64,000 nt of DNA from Castellaniella sp034675905. GTDB taxonomy: Bacteria; Pseudomonadota; Gammaproteobacteria; Burkholderiales; Burkholderiaceae_B. Each line of letters opens with the position of its first letter. Positions within the stretch are counted from its first letter, which is position 1. Both the position numbers and the translations under genes were made by a program. This document shows, one piece after another, positions 51,775-60,311 of this stretch. The notes beneath the pieces were generated by a model, which saw only the letters and a list, made by a program, of their open reading frames with translations, was not told the origin of the DNA and ran no database searches. The stretch lies in contig NZ_JAUCCV010000010.1 in the NCBI RefSeq assembly GCF_034675905.1, positions 620,001 to 684,000 of the forward strand. Direction: 5' to 3'.

Positions 51775-52143
51775 TTACAGCACTTCGGGCGCCAGGGACA
51801 CGATCTTCATGAACTTTTCGGTACGCAGTTCACGAGTGACCGGTCCGAAGATACGCGTGCCGATGGGTTCAAGTTTTGCATTGAGCAACACGGCCGCATT
51901 GCCGCCGAAGCGGATCAAGGAACCGTCCTTGCGGCGCACGCCCTTGGCGGTACGCACCACCACGGCGTTGTAGATTTCACCTTTTTTCACGCGCCCGCGA
52001 GGTGCGGCTTCCTTGACGGTCACCTTGATGACGTCGCCAATGGCGGCATAGCGGCGCTTCGAGCCACCCAACACCTTGATGCACATGACGGAACGCGCAC
52101 CTGTGTTGTCGGCCACGTCCAGCGTGGTCTGCATTTGGATCAT
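51775..52143 (-). CDS. rplN: 50S ribosomal protein L14
   Basis: 122 residues. MIQMQTTLDVADNTGARSVM and KKGEIYNAVVVRTAKGVRRK are diagnostic. In most bacteria rplN directly follows rpsQ; here it is the first gene of its transcription unit, with 299 bases of non-coding DNA and then unrelated genes upstream. rpsQ is 10 kb away at 62299. Confidence 0.98.
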   Translation of the reverse strand: MIQMQTTLDVADNTGARSVMCIKVLGGSKRRYAAIGDVIKVTVKEAAPRGRVKKGEIYNAVVVRTAKGVRRKDGSLIRFGGNAAVLLNAKLEPIGTRIFGPVTRELRTEKFMKIVSLAPEVL

Positions 52144-52346
52144 GATTTTTCCTGTTCCAACTTAACAACGACGCCCAGAGACATCGCAGCCAGTTTTGGT
52201 CCCGTCAAGCCGACGCACCTTGCCGCGCGTGGGCTCTGGGTTGAAATTCCTGTTTGTGCAAAATGATTTCGCACATAAACGAGATTACCAACTCGGCCAA
52301 AGCCTAGTGAAACATCACAAGCCACCGTATTTGTCCGATGTCCTGC

Positions 52347-52411
52347 GGTATATTTCACCTGGCAGATGGGCCAAGACAGCAATTATAGACAGAAACCGGC
52401 AAAGAAAGCAA
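52347..52411 (-). promoter_or_regulatory. Candidate promoters of the displaced spc operon
   Basis: The minus strand has TTGCTT (52411-52406), 18 bases, then a perfect TATAAT (52387-52382). A second possibility is TTGGCC (52374-52369), 16 bases, TATACC (52352-52347). Both would give leaders of about 200 bases for rplN. The gap 52144-52442 otherwise holds no gene that I can see. Confidence 0.55.
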
Positions 52412-52442
52412 TTGGTTTTCAGATAATCGCTGTCGTGATGCA

Positions 52443-54338
52443 TTAATGCAACCTGGGCAAGCCCCCGTATTCCATCACCATGTGGCGCGTCGCCTCGTCG
52501 TCGGCATCATCCACATAGACCCGCATGCCCATGCCGATCGCAGTTTCCGTCACGGCCACCATCATCTGCACGCCACCGGGGCTGGACAGCAATTCGTGCA
52601 CAAAAGAGCCGCCCAGCTTCACATAGCTGAAATCGATCTCGTGGATCTTGCGCAAGGCGTCGGGCTGTTGGTCCAAGCCGCGCAGACCGACAGAAATCCC
52701 GGTTTCAATCAAACCCTGGGCGAACGCCTTGAAGGCTTCCAGGTGGCGGCTGAGGCCATAGGCATCCAGTTCCACGACCACGCGCTGCAACAGATCGGGG
52801 TCGGCATACGCGCAGACGCTGCGGACTTCGCCCAGGTACTGGGCGTCCAGGATGGAAGACATCGACATGCGCACCACCAGGATGCCGGGATGCTCGCCCA
52901 ACCAGCTCAGGGCCAGCGCCAGGGCCCGCATATCGCAATCCGATGACAGGCCCAGCCGCGCCGCCGCCGGCATGAACAGATAGCCTGACAGCGGGGGCTG
53001 GCTGCTGTCGTCTTCCTGCAGACTGAGCGACGCCTCGTAGCGATCCGCGATATCGTCGCCCTCGTATTGCACAACGCGCACATCCAATGCCAGGCGGTCA
53101 TGATCCAGAGCCTGGGAAATCAAGGTGCGCCAAGAGGCCTCGCCCATGCGCAGTTCACCGGTGTCGCGGTCGGCATGCGACAGGAACTCGACCTCGGCAT
53201 GACCGGCGCTTTCCGCACACATCAGGGCCAGATCCAGGCGGGTCAGGACTTCTTTTGTCGTGCACTGGACGGTATAGTCTGTCAGCGCAAAAGCCCAGCG
53301 CGACAGGTTCTGGCTGTCGAGCTTGACGCGCAGCGTCTCGAACAATTCATGCAGCCGCTGGATCGGGCGCATGACCTCGGGGCCGCCACCCACCGGAAAC
53401 AAGATGGCGAAATCCGCGCCATTCAAGCGGGCCGGCAAAGCATGCGTCTGCGGATAATCTGCCAACACTTCCGTCAGACGCCCACCCAGCAAGCGCAGCC
53501 AGTCGGCGATTTCCTGGCGGTCGCTTTGGTTTTGCAACCGCGCCATGTCGCGCTGACGCACCAACAGCACATAGCCGCTGACCGCACCCTGGCGCGAATC
53601 GTCGCGCAGCACGCGTTTCAATTCATTCAGGAAATAGGCGCGGTTGGCCAAACCAGTGACCGGGTCCCGGTTGAGTTCGATTTCCAGCTGTTCGATGCGC
53701 GCCATCTGCTCGTCCATCGTGGGCGAGACCCGTTCACGGACCTCGTCGAGCAATTCGGCGTTTTCAACGGGTTCTGTCTGCTTGACCTTGATTTCAGGGG
53801 ATTCCGCCGTTGCGGCATCCTGCAGCACGCGGCGCAGCCGTGACAACAAGGCCGCCAGGAACAAGGCCCAGAACGCAGCGATCCCCAATGCCAGCCAGAG
53901 CCACTGGGTGACATGCGCCCACAAGGCATCACGGGCCGGCGCAGGATCGAGCACCAAGCTGAGCCGCCCCACCCCATCGATCTGGCGCTGCGCCTGATGC
54001 GGCTGGATGTGTCCCCAGGCGGCGAACCAGCCCGGCGCATCGGCGGTGGCCGACGTCAGGCGGCGAGCCTGGAACACAGCGGTGTCGCCGTCCGCCCGCA
54101 AAGACAGGTCCGCAAACCGCCCCTGCTGAAAAGCGGCTTCCAGGACGCGCACCCGCGCCGCCGGATCCGGCTGAGCGCTGACCAGCAACGCCAAGGTAGC
54201 GGCGGCGTTTTCGCCGTCGTTTTGCAGCTGGCTGTCCAGCTGTCTATCCATCAACTGCGTACCGATCGCCAGCATGCCGATCAGGATGCACGCGATCACC
54301 AGCGTTGAAATCACCAGCAGCTGTCGCACGGATGCCAT
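52443..54338 (-). CDS. LapD-like membrane c-di-GMP receptor with degenerate GGDEF and EAL domains
   Basis: 631 residues from ATG at 54338 (AAAGGA upstream). Membrane helix at about 6-28, a periplasmic LapD/MoxY-type domain, a second helix (LWLALGIAAFWALFLAALLS), a linker, then GGDEF (DPVTGLANRAYFLNELKRVL) and EAL-like domains. The diguanylate cyclase signature is reduced to NGADF and the EAL motif is replaced by LDVRVVQY, so neither enzyme activity is expected. By analogy with LapD it would bind c-di-GMP and act across the membrane. No LapG or adhesin gene is nearby. The C-terminus stops slightly earlier than in LapD. Confidence 0.82.
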   Translation of the reverse strand: MASVRQLLVISTLVIACILIGMLAIGTQLMDRQLDSQLQNDGENAAATLALLVSAQPDPAARVRVLEAAFQQGRFADLSLRADGDTAVFQARRLTSATADAPGWFAAWGHIQPHQAQRQIDGVGRLSLVLDPAPARDALWAHVTQWLWLALGIAAFWALFLAALLSRLRRVLQDAATAESPEIKVKQTEPVENAELLDEVRERVSPTMDEQMARIEQLEIELNRDPVTGLANRAYFLNELKRVLRDDSRQGAVSGYVLLVRQRDMARLQNQSDRQEIADWLRLLGGRLTEVLADYPQTHALPARLNGADFAILFPVGGGPEVMRPIQRLHELFETLRVKLDSQNLSRWAFALTDYTVQCTTKEVLTRLDLALMCAESAGHAEVEFLSHADRDTGELRMGEASWRTLISQALDHDRLALDVRVVQYEGDDIADRYEASLSLQEDDSSQPPLSGYLFMPAAARLGLSSDCDMRALALALSWLGEHPGILVVRMSMSSILDAQYLGEVRSVCAYADPDLLQRVVVELDAYGLSRHLEAFKAFAQGLIETGISVGLRGLDQQPDALRKIHEIDFSYVKLGGSFVHELLSSPGGVQMMVAVTETAIGMGMRVYVDDADDEATRHMVMEYGGLPRLH

Positions 54339-54490
54339 CACGTGTCCTTTATCTACTTGTCACGAATCCTGAAAGTGTATCCTTTGCGCTGCAAAACCCC
54401 AAGAAGCGCACAGCTCGCTCCGATATATTGACAGGTATCTAAGGGGTAACACGGATACCGTTCCCGGGCGGCTTGTGTATAGTTTTAAAA

Positions 54491-54500
54491 CAAACGTTTG
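54491..54500. promoter_or_regulatory. Palindromic operator before the TetR gene
   Basis: Perfect 10-base palindrome CAAACGTTTG within an AT-rich patch 8 bases before the TetR start. It resembles the CAAAC...GTTTG half-sites reported for PsrA, with no spacer. A perfect TTGACA lies at 54428-54433 and TATAGT at 54478-54483, but they are not correctly spaced with each other. Confidence 0.5.
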
Positions 54501-54508
54501 AAATACAC

Positions 54509-55258
54509 ATGACCATTTCCAGAGCGACCCTCACCCGCGATGCCATTCTCGATGCTGCCGAACATCTGTTCGCCGAGCAAGGGCACGACAAAACCTCCAT
54601 GCGCCAGATCACCAAGGCCGCAGAGGTAAACCTGTCCGCCGTCAATTATCACTTCGGCTCGAAAGACGCCCTGATCGAGGCTGTTTTCCAACGCCGCCTG
54701 GATGCCCTGAACGACGAACGTCTGCGCATCCTGGACGCCCGGGAAGCCCAGGCCGCCGGCCAGCCGCTGAAACCGTCCGTCATCGTCGAGGCCTACTTCG
54801 GCCCGCTGGTGCGCCATGCCTGTAGCGCGGGAGCCGAACGCCGCGCCTTCATGCCGCTGCAAAGCTGCAACCTGTCCGACCCCAGCGGCGCGATCAACGC
54901 CCTGTTCGAAGCGGAACGGTCGGTCGTGGCGCATCGGTTCACACGGGCCTTGCTGACCTCGCTGCCGGGCGTGCCCGAAGCCGAGATCGTCTGGCGCTTT
55001 CATTTCATGCTGGGCGCCACGGCCTACGCCATCATGGGGGCCGACAGCTCCAGCCAGGTGATGAACCTGCACGGCGACACGGGCCTGGATGCCGATGTGC
55101 TGCTCAGCCGCTTGATGGCTTTCTTGCTGGGCGGCCTGCGCGCGCCGTTGCCCGCCCAGGCTTCACCCCTGTCCGCCCTGCAGGCCGGACAGGATCATGT
55201 GCAGACCGGCCCCGCCGCGGGGGCGGCGGCCGGACGCCATACCTCTTCACAGCTTTAG
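54509..55258 (+). CDS. TetR-family regulator, PsrA-like
   Basis: 249 residues from ATG at 54509. The DNA-binding region DKTSMRQITKAAEVNLSAVN followed by YHFGSKDALIEAVF closely resembles PsrA, the fatty-acid-responsive regulator of pseudomonads. A C-terminal ligand domain (FMLGATAYAIMGAD) and a low-complexity tail (GPAAGAAAGRH) follow. With fadL and fadD downstream, control of fatty-acid uptake and activation is likely; this is inferred. The palindrome just upstream suggests autoregulation. Confidence 0.85.
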   Translation: MTISRATLTRDAILDAAEHLFAEQGHDKTSMRQITKAAEVNLSAVNYHFGSKDALIEAVFQRRLDALNDERLRILDAREAQAAGQPLKPSVIVEAYFGPLVRHACSAGAERRAFMPLQSCNLSDPSGAINALFEAERSVVAHRFTRALLTSLPGVPEAEIVWRFHFMLGATAYAIMGADSSSQVMNLHGDTGLDADVLLSRLMAFLLGGLRAPLPAQASPLSALQAGQDHVQTGPAAGAAAGRHTSSQL

Positions 55259-55477
55259 GGGGCTTCGATGAAACCAGACGATGAATGATCCCCATCTAAC
55301 GCCGGACTGATCCCGGTTTTTTCCTGAAGTGCCTTTCACGTTGCGCTAGCTGGCGCGACGGGGGATTTTGCGCACCAAAAAAAGTTCTGACTGCAATGCC
55401 TCGCGGCACGGCACGGGTCTTTGCGCGCTGAATTTTTACGGGCGTACGCCCAACCATCCATCCTTGGAGACAACATC

Positions 55478-56821
55478 ATGACAATGCAACACTCGATCAA
55501 GACCCTGTCGGCCCTGATCATCGGCCTGGGCGCCATCGGCACCGCCCACGGCGCAGGCTTCCAGCTGCTGGAGCAAAACGCCAGCGGCCTGGGCAACGCC
55601 TATGCCGGTTCCGCCGTCATCGGCGAAAACGCCAGCGCCAACTTTTTCAACCCCGCCAGCATTACGCTGTTGCCGGGCATGAACGCCAGCGCCGGCGCAG
55701 TGGCGATCAAGCCCAGTTTCAAATTCTCGGATGGCGGCAGCACCAAGCCGACATCTTTCGGCGGCAACCCCCTGGGCCCGTTCGGCGGCGGGCCGGTCGG
55801 CGGCTCCAACGGCGGCGATGCAGGCTCCTGGGCCGCCTTGCCCAATGCGCATTTCACCTGGGAGGTAAATCCGCGCTGGTGGTTGGGCCTGAGCGTGGGC
55901 GCGCCCTTTGGTCTGGTGACTGAATACGACAAGGGCTGGGCAGGTCGCTACCACTCGGAAAAATTCGCGATTGAAAGCCTCAACATCAATCCGTCCGTCG
56001 CCTTCAAAGCTACCGATACCCTGTCCATCGGCGTGGGCCTGAACTGGATGCAGCTGGACGCAGACTATAGGAAAGCACAGTACGCATTCCTGGCTCCTGT
56101 TGCAGGAATGAGCGGCGACCTGGAAGCTCGCGTCAAGGCCAAGGGCGACGGTTGGGGCTGGAATGCCGGCATCATGTGGCAGGCCACGCCGGACACCCGC
56201 TTTGGCCTGTCCTACCGTTCCAAAGTGAAGATCGACGCGGACGGCACCACCAAGGTCAGCAACCGTTCCCTTAGCGCAGCGGGCGCCGGCGTACTTACCG
56301 GCATGGGCGTCATCGGCACCCATAATGCTGAAACCACGGTCGAATTGCCCGACTCCGCCATCCTCAGCGTGGCCCACCAGCTGAACGAGCGCTGGACCCT
56401 GCTGGGCGACGTGGCCTGGACGGGCTGGAGCAGCATCCCGGCCCTGAAGATCAAGAACACCGGCATCCCGAACGCCGAGCTGGATCTGCGCTTCAAGGAT
56501 GCCTGGCGCGTGTCTTTGGGGGCGAACTATCGGCACAGCGACACCTGGACCTTCAAGGGCGGCGTGGCCTACGATCAATCCCCGGTGCAGGACGACGCCT
56601 TCCGCCCCGCTTCCTTGCCGGATAACGATCGCTATTGGGTATCCCTGGGCGCGCAGTACAACTTCAGCAAGAACACCAGCATCGACGTCGGCTACGCTCA
56701 CCTGTTCGTGAAGAACACCTCGGTGAACAATACGTCCGACCCAGCGAGCGCCGGCACCCTGAAGGGCGACTACAAGAGCAGCGCCGACCTGGTCGGCGTG
56801 CAGTTCTCGCACCGCTTCTGA
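55478..56821 (+). CDS. fadL: Outer-membrane long-chain fatty acid transporter FadL
   Basis: 447 residues from ATG at 55478 (GGAGA upstream). Signal peptide ALIIGLGAIGTAHG, then mature AGFQLLEQNASGLGNAYAGS, the classic FadL/OmpP1 N-terminus, and the NPASITLLPG motif. The C-terminus ends in F (VGVQFSHRF), as expected for an outer-membrane barrel. The 219-base gap upstream shows only a weak CCGG-stem followed by TTTTTT at about 55304-55322. Confidence 0.93.
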   Translation: MTMQHSIKTLSALIIGLGAIGTAHGAGFQLLEQNASGLGNAYAGSAVIGENASANFFNPASITLLPGMNASAGAVAIKPSFKFSDGGSTKPTSFGGNPLGPFGGGPVGGSNGGDAGSWAALPNAHFTWEVNPRWWLGLSVGAPFGLVTEYDKGWAGRYHSEKFAIESLNINPSVAFKATDTLSIGVGLNWMQLDADYRKAQYAFLAPVAGMSGDLEARVKAKGDGWGWNAGIMWQATPDTRFGLSYRSKVKIDADGTTKVSNRSLSAAGAGVLTGMGVIGTHNAETTVELPDSAILSVAHQLNERWTLLGDVAWTGWSSIPALKIKNTGIPNAELDLRFKDAWRVSLGANYRHSDTWTFKGGVAYDQSPVQDDAFRPASLPDNDRYWVSLGAQYNFSKNTSIDVGYAHLFVKNTSVNNTSDPASAGTLKGDYKSSADLVGVQFSHRF

Positions 56822-56885
56822 TCGGCGGCGCAATGAACGAGGCAATCCGCCTGCTGCATGCCCACGGTTCAGGCGGGGCGCCTGC

Positions 56886-57413
56886 ATGAAGCTGTCCCAG
56901 TTGTCACGCCTGCCGCTTCGGTGGCAGGCGCGTGCCATGCGCACAGGATTCAATCTGCACCCGGCCTTCCGCGCGACGGGGGGGCGGGTGGTGTATGTCG
57001 CCCCGGACCTGCTGCATATCCGGGTGCGGCTGGCGCTGACCCGACGCACCCGCAACATCGTCGGTTCGCTGTACGGCGGGTCGCTGTTCGCCATCACGGA
57101 CGGCGTTCATATCGGCATGCTGATGGCGCGCCTGGGGCGGGACGCCATCATCTGGGACAAGGCTGCCACGATCCGCTATCGCAAACCGGCGTTCTGCACC
57201 CTGACCGCCGATTTCGTGCTGAGCGAGGCTGAACTACAGGATATCCGCGACACGCTGGACCGCGATCACGAAACCGAGCGTACCTATCCTGTCCTGCTGA
57301 AAGGCCCGGACGGCGCCGTGCATACCGAGGTGCAACGCACCATCTATCTGGCTGACAAGGCCTGGTACAAACATCACAAGCTGCGCTCCGACGCAGCAGG
57401 AGACCACGCATGA
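56886..57413 (+). CDS. Hotdog-fold (DUF4442) thioesterase-like protein
   Basis: 175 residues. Sequence such as NIVGSLYGGSLFAITDGVHI and DKAATIRYRKPAFCTLTADF matches DUF4442, a hotdog-fold family related to acyl-CoA thioesterases. The catalytic residue is not certain. It overlaps the next gene by ATGA and lies between fadL and fadD, so a role with acyl-CoA is plausible. Confidence 0.8.
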   Translation: MKLSQLSRLPLRWQARAMRTGFNLHPAFRATGGRVVYVAPDLLHIRVRLALTRRTRNIVGSLYGGSLFAITDGVHIGMLMARLGRDAIIWDKAATIRYRKPAFCTLTADFVLSEAELQDIRDTLDRDHETERTYPVLLKGPDGAVHTEVQRTIYLADKAWYKHHKLRSDAAGDHA

Positions 57414-58048
57414 AGACGTTTTTCACCCAAACGCAGGCGGCCCGCAGCGCCGCCCCCCTGTTCCGGGCCAGCCTGGCGGCCATGGTTCTGGTCGCTGCGG
57501 GCCTGACCATGATGCCGGCGGCGCAGGCCGTGACGATTGCTACCGTGGACGTCCCTGAACAGCAGACCGTCGCCGGGCAGACCCTGGCGCTCAATGGCGC
57601 GGGATTGCGCCAGCGTTTCGTCTTTCATGTCTACGTGGCTGCCCTGTACCGCGCCCAGCCCACCACCGATGTGCAAGCCATTCTGGACAGCCAGGAACCG
57701 CAGATGCTGCAGTTGACGCTCTTGCGCGACATCAACAGCAAGGCGCTGACCGATGCGCTGAACGAAGGGCTGAAAGCCAATAATAGCGAGGCGGAGCTGG
57801 CCGCCATGGCCGATACGATCAAGCATTTCGAGACCTTCATGGCGACCGGGGGGGAAGGCGCATCCGGCGATCAGGTGAGGATCGATTTCCAGCAGGGCAA
57901 GGTCTCGGTATCATTCAAGGGCAAGGCATTGGGCGAGGTCTCCGATCCGCGCTTCGCCACAGCGCTCCTGAAGGTCTGGCTGGGGCCGGTTCCGGCTCAG
58001 GAATCCCTGAAGCAGGCATTGCTGGGCCAAAAATCCGCCGCCAATTGA
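57410..58048 (+). CDS. Exported chalcone-isomerase-like protein
   Basis: 212 residues. Signal peptide SLAAMVLVAAGLTMMPAAQA, then a chalcone-isomerase-like fold with LNGAGLRQRFVFHVYVAALY and FETFMATGGEGASGDQVRID. Related proteins in plants bind fatty acids; bacterial members are mostly uncharacterised. Coupled to the hotdog gene (ATGA) and 31 bases before fadD, so fatty-acid binding in the periplasm is a reasonable hypothesis. Confidence 0.8.
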   Translation: MKTFFTQTQAARSAAPLFRASLAAMVLVAAGLTMMPAAQAVTIATVDVPEQQTVAGQTLALNGAGLRQRFVFHVYVAALYRAQPTTDVQAILDSQEPQMLQLTLLRDINSKALTDALNEGLKANNSEAELAAMADTIKHFETFMATGGEGASGDQVRIDFQQGKVSVSFKGKALGEVSDPRFATALLKVWLGPVPAQESLKQALLGQKSAAN

Positions 58049-58079
58049 TTTTTTTGCAATCGCAATAAGGAAACGCATC

Positions 58080-59765
58080 ATGGAACGCATCTGGCTGGAA
58101 CATTACCCCAAAGGGGTGCCGGCTGACATCACCGATCAGGCGGCTGCATACGGGTCGCTGGCCGATCTGTTCGAGGAAAGCTGCCGGCAGTACGCCCACA
58201 ACACGGCGTACATCAGCATGGGCGTATCCATGAGCTATACCCAGACCTACGAAAAGGCGCAGGCCTTCGCGGCCTGGCTGCAATCCCAGGGGGTGGAAAA
58301 AGGCGACCGGGTCGCCTTGATGATGCCCAACCTGCTGCAATACCCCATCTGCCTGTTCGGCACGCTGATGGCAGGCGCCGTCGTGGTCAATACCAACCCG
58401 CTGTACACCGCCCACGAACTGCACCATCAGCTGAGCGACTCCGGGGCGACCACCGTCGTCGTCGCCGAAAATTTCGCCAGCACTCTGCAGCAGGCCATGG
58501 CCATGCCGAACACGAACGTCAAGCGGGTCGTCGTGACGTCGCTGGGCGAAATGTTGGGCTTCCCCAAAGGCCCGATCACCGATCTGGTCGTGCGTCACGT
58601 CAAAAAGCTGGTGCCCGCCTGGCGTATCCCAGGCGCCCTGCGCCTGCACCAGGCGCTGGCGACCGGCGCCCGATCCGCCTATCAGCGCCCTACGCTGACG
58701 CACGACGATCTGGCCGCCCTGCAGTACACCGGCGGCACGACCGGCGTGGCCAAAGGCGCCATGCTCAGCCACGGCAATCTGGTCTCCAATGTCTGCCAGG
58801 CCTACGGCTGGGTGAAACCCTTTTGCCAGGGCGAACGCGAATGCGTAGTGACGGCCCTGCCGCTCTATCATATCTTCGCCCTGACGGCGAACTGCCTGAC
58901 CTTCATGAAGCTGGGCGCCAGCAACCTGCTGATCGTCAATCCGCGCGATATTCCGGGGTTCGTCAAAGAACTGGGCACCGTGAAATTCACGGCGCTGACG
59001 GGCGTGAACACCCTGTTCAATGCCTTGCTGAACAACGCTGATTTCGCCAAGCTGGATTTCAGCAGTCTGCACACCACTCTGGGCGGCGGCATGGCGGTCC
59101 AGGAAGCCATCGCGGAACGCTGGCTGAAAGCCACCGGCAAACCCATCGCCCAGGCCTACGGGCTGACGGAAACCTCACCGGCCGTCACCATCAATCCCCT
59201 GGACAAGGTCGACTTCAATGGGTCCATCGGCTTGCCGGTGCCCTCTACCCTGGTGGCGGTGCGCACCGACAACCGCAGCATGGCGATCGGCGAACCCGGC
59301 GAGATCTGCGTCAAGGGTCCTCAGGTCACCTCCGGCTACTGGAACCGCCCCGAGGAAACCGCCAAAGTCTTTGACGGCGACGGCTGGCTGCTGACCGGCG
59401 ATATCGGCTACATGAACGACAAGGGCTATGTCTTTTTGCTGGATCGCAAAAAAGACATGATTCTGGTGTCCGGCTTCAACGTCTACCCCAACGAAGTCGA
59501 GGCCGCCGCCATCGAACACCCCGGCATCCTGGAAGCTGCCGCCATCGGCGTACCCAACGGGCCGTCGGGCGAGGTCGTCAAGCTGTACGTGATCCGCAAA
59601 GACCCCGCCCTGACGGAAGCCGACGTCATCGCCCATTGCCGCAAATTGCTGACCGGCTACAAAGTACCCAAGTTCGTGGAGTTCCGCGACGACCTGCCGC
59701 GCAGCAACGTGGGCAAGATCCTGCGCAAGGAACTGCGCAAGCAGGATCCTGCCCTGAAGGCCTGA
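58080..59765 (+). CDS. fadD: Long-chain fatty acid-CoA ligase FadD
   Basis: Activates fatty acids to acyl-CoA at the inner membrane. 561 residues, equal to E. coli FadD, with matching N-terminus (MERIWLEHYPKGVPADITDQ). AMP motif YTGGTTGVAKGAMLSHGNLV, YGLTETSPAVTINP, WLLTGDIGYMND and the C-terminal DRKKDMILVSGFNVYPNEVE. SD AAGGA upstream. Fourth gene of the fatty-acid group. Confidence 0.95.
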   Translation: MERIWLEHYPKGVPADITDQAAAYGSLADLFEESCRQYAHNTAYISMGVSMSYTQTYEKAQAFAAWLQSQGVEKGDRVALMMPNLLQYPICLFGTLMAGAVVVNTNPLYTAHELHHQLSDSGATTVVVAENFASTLQQAMAMPNTNVKRVVVTSLGEMLGFPKGPITDLVVRHVKKLVPAWRIPGALRLHQALATGARSAYQRPTLTHDDLAALQYTGGTTGVAKGAMLSHGNLVSNVCQAYGWVKPFCQGERECVVTALPLYHIFALTANCLTFMKLGASNLLIVNPRDIPGFVKELGTVKFTALTGVNTLFNALLNNADFAKLDFSSLHTTLGGGMAVQEAIAERWLKATGKPIAQAYGLTETSPAVTINPLDKVDFNGSIGLPVPSTLVAVRTDNRSMAIGEPGEICVKGPQVTSGYWNRPEETAKVFDGDGWLLTGDIGYMNDKGYVFLLDRKKDMILVSGFNVYPNEVEAAAIEHPGILEAAAIGVPNGPSGEVVKLYVIRKDPALTEADVIAHCRKLLTGYKVPKFVEFRDDLPRSNVGKILRKELRKQDPALKA

Positions 59766-59780
59766 ACGGCCCTGAGCGGA

Positions 59781-60191
59781 TCAGGCGGCCCCGAAGACCA
59801 AGGGGTCGCCGGCGCGATCAAAGGCCAGCAGAGAGCCCACCGTGCCGTACTTGATCATCTGCGTCATGCGCTGAAACGCTTGATCCACGTCCTTGTTGTC
59901 GGGCAGGTAGGCGGATTGATCCGCCATGGCGGCGACAAACATCACCTGCCAGTCCTGTCCGGTCTGGCGGGACTCCTGCGCCAGGGCGGCAAAGTCCGTC
60001 AGCTCGGCCGGCGTCTTGTCCACACACAACAAAGGGGTCAGTTCGCCGCCCTCGCCCCGCGCATGGCTGGCCTTTTGCGCCGGGGTGGCATCATCGGGCA
60101 CGCCGCTGGCGGCAAAGACAAACAACAGGCGCTGCGGTTCGGTTTGCAGACGGGCGGCCTGTAAAAGATCGTCGAAACAGGTGATGTCCAT
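59781..60191 (-). CDS. Conserved protein of unknown function
   Basis: 136 residues, cytoplasmic, no membrane segment. Opens MDITCFDDLLQAARLQTEPQ and contains LLFVFAASGVPDDATPAQKA and LTPLLCVDKTPAELTDFAAL. I recall similar proteins widely in Burkholderiales, sometimes labelled ribonucleotide reductase subunit alpha without basis. Convergent with fadD. Confidence 0.75.
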   Translation of the reverse strand: MDITCFDDLLQAARLQTEPQRLLFVFAASGVPDDATPAQKASHARGEGGELTPLLCVDKTPAELTDFAALAQESRQTGQDWQVMFVAAMADQSAYLPDNKDVDQAFQRMTQMIKYGTVGSLLAFDRAGDPLVFGAA

Positions 60192-60311
60192 AATGGGTGC
60201 GCCAAGGCGATAGGATCAAACAGGCCCTATCCTACAAGATCAGACCCCCGCCGTGTACCGGACACCTTGGCGGCGGCCTGCTCTCTTGATAAAAATCAGT
60301 ACCTGCCAGAA

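Noticed and set aside
55304..55322. Terminator after the TetR gene
   Set aside because: The stem is only CCGG/CCGG before TTTTTT, too weak to call.
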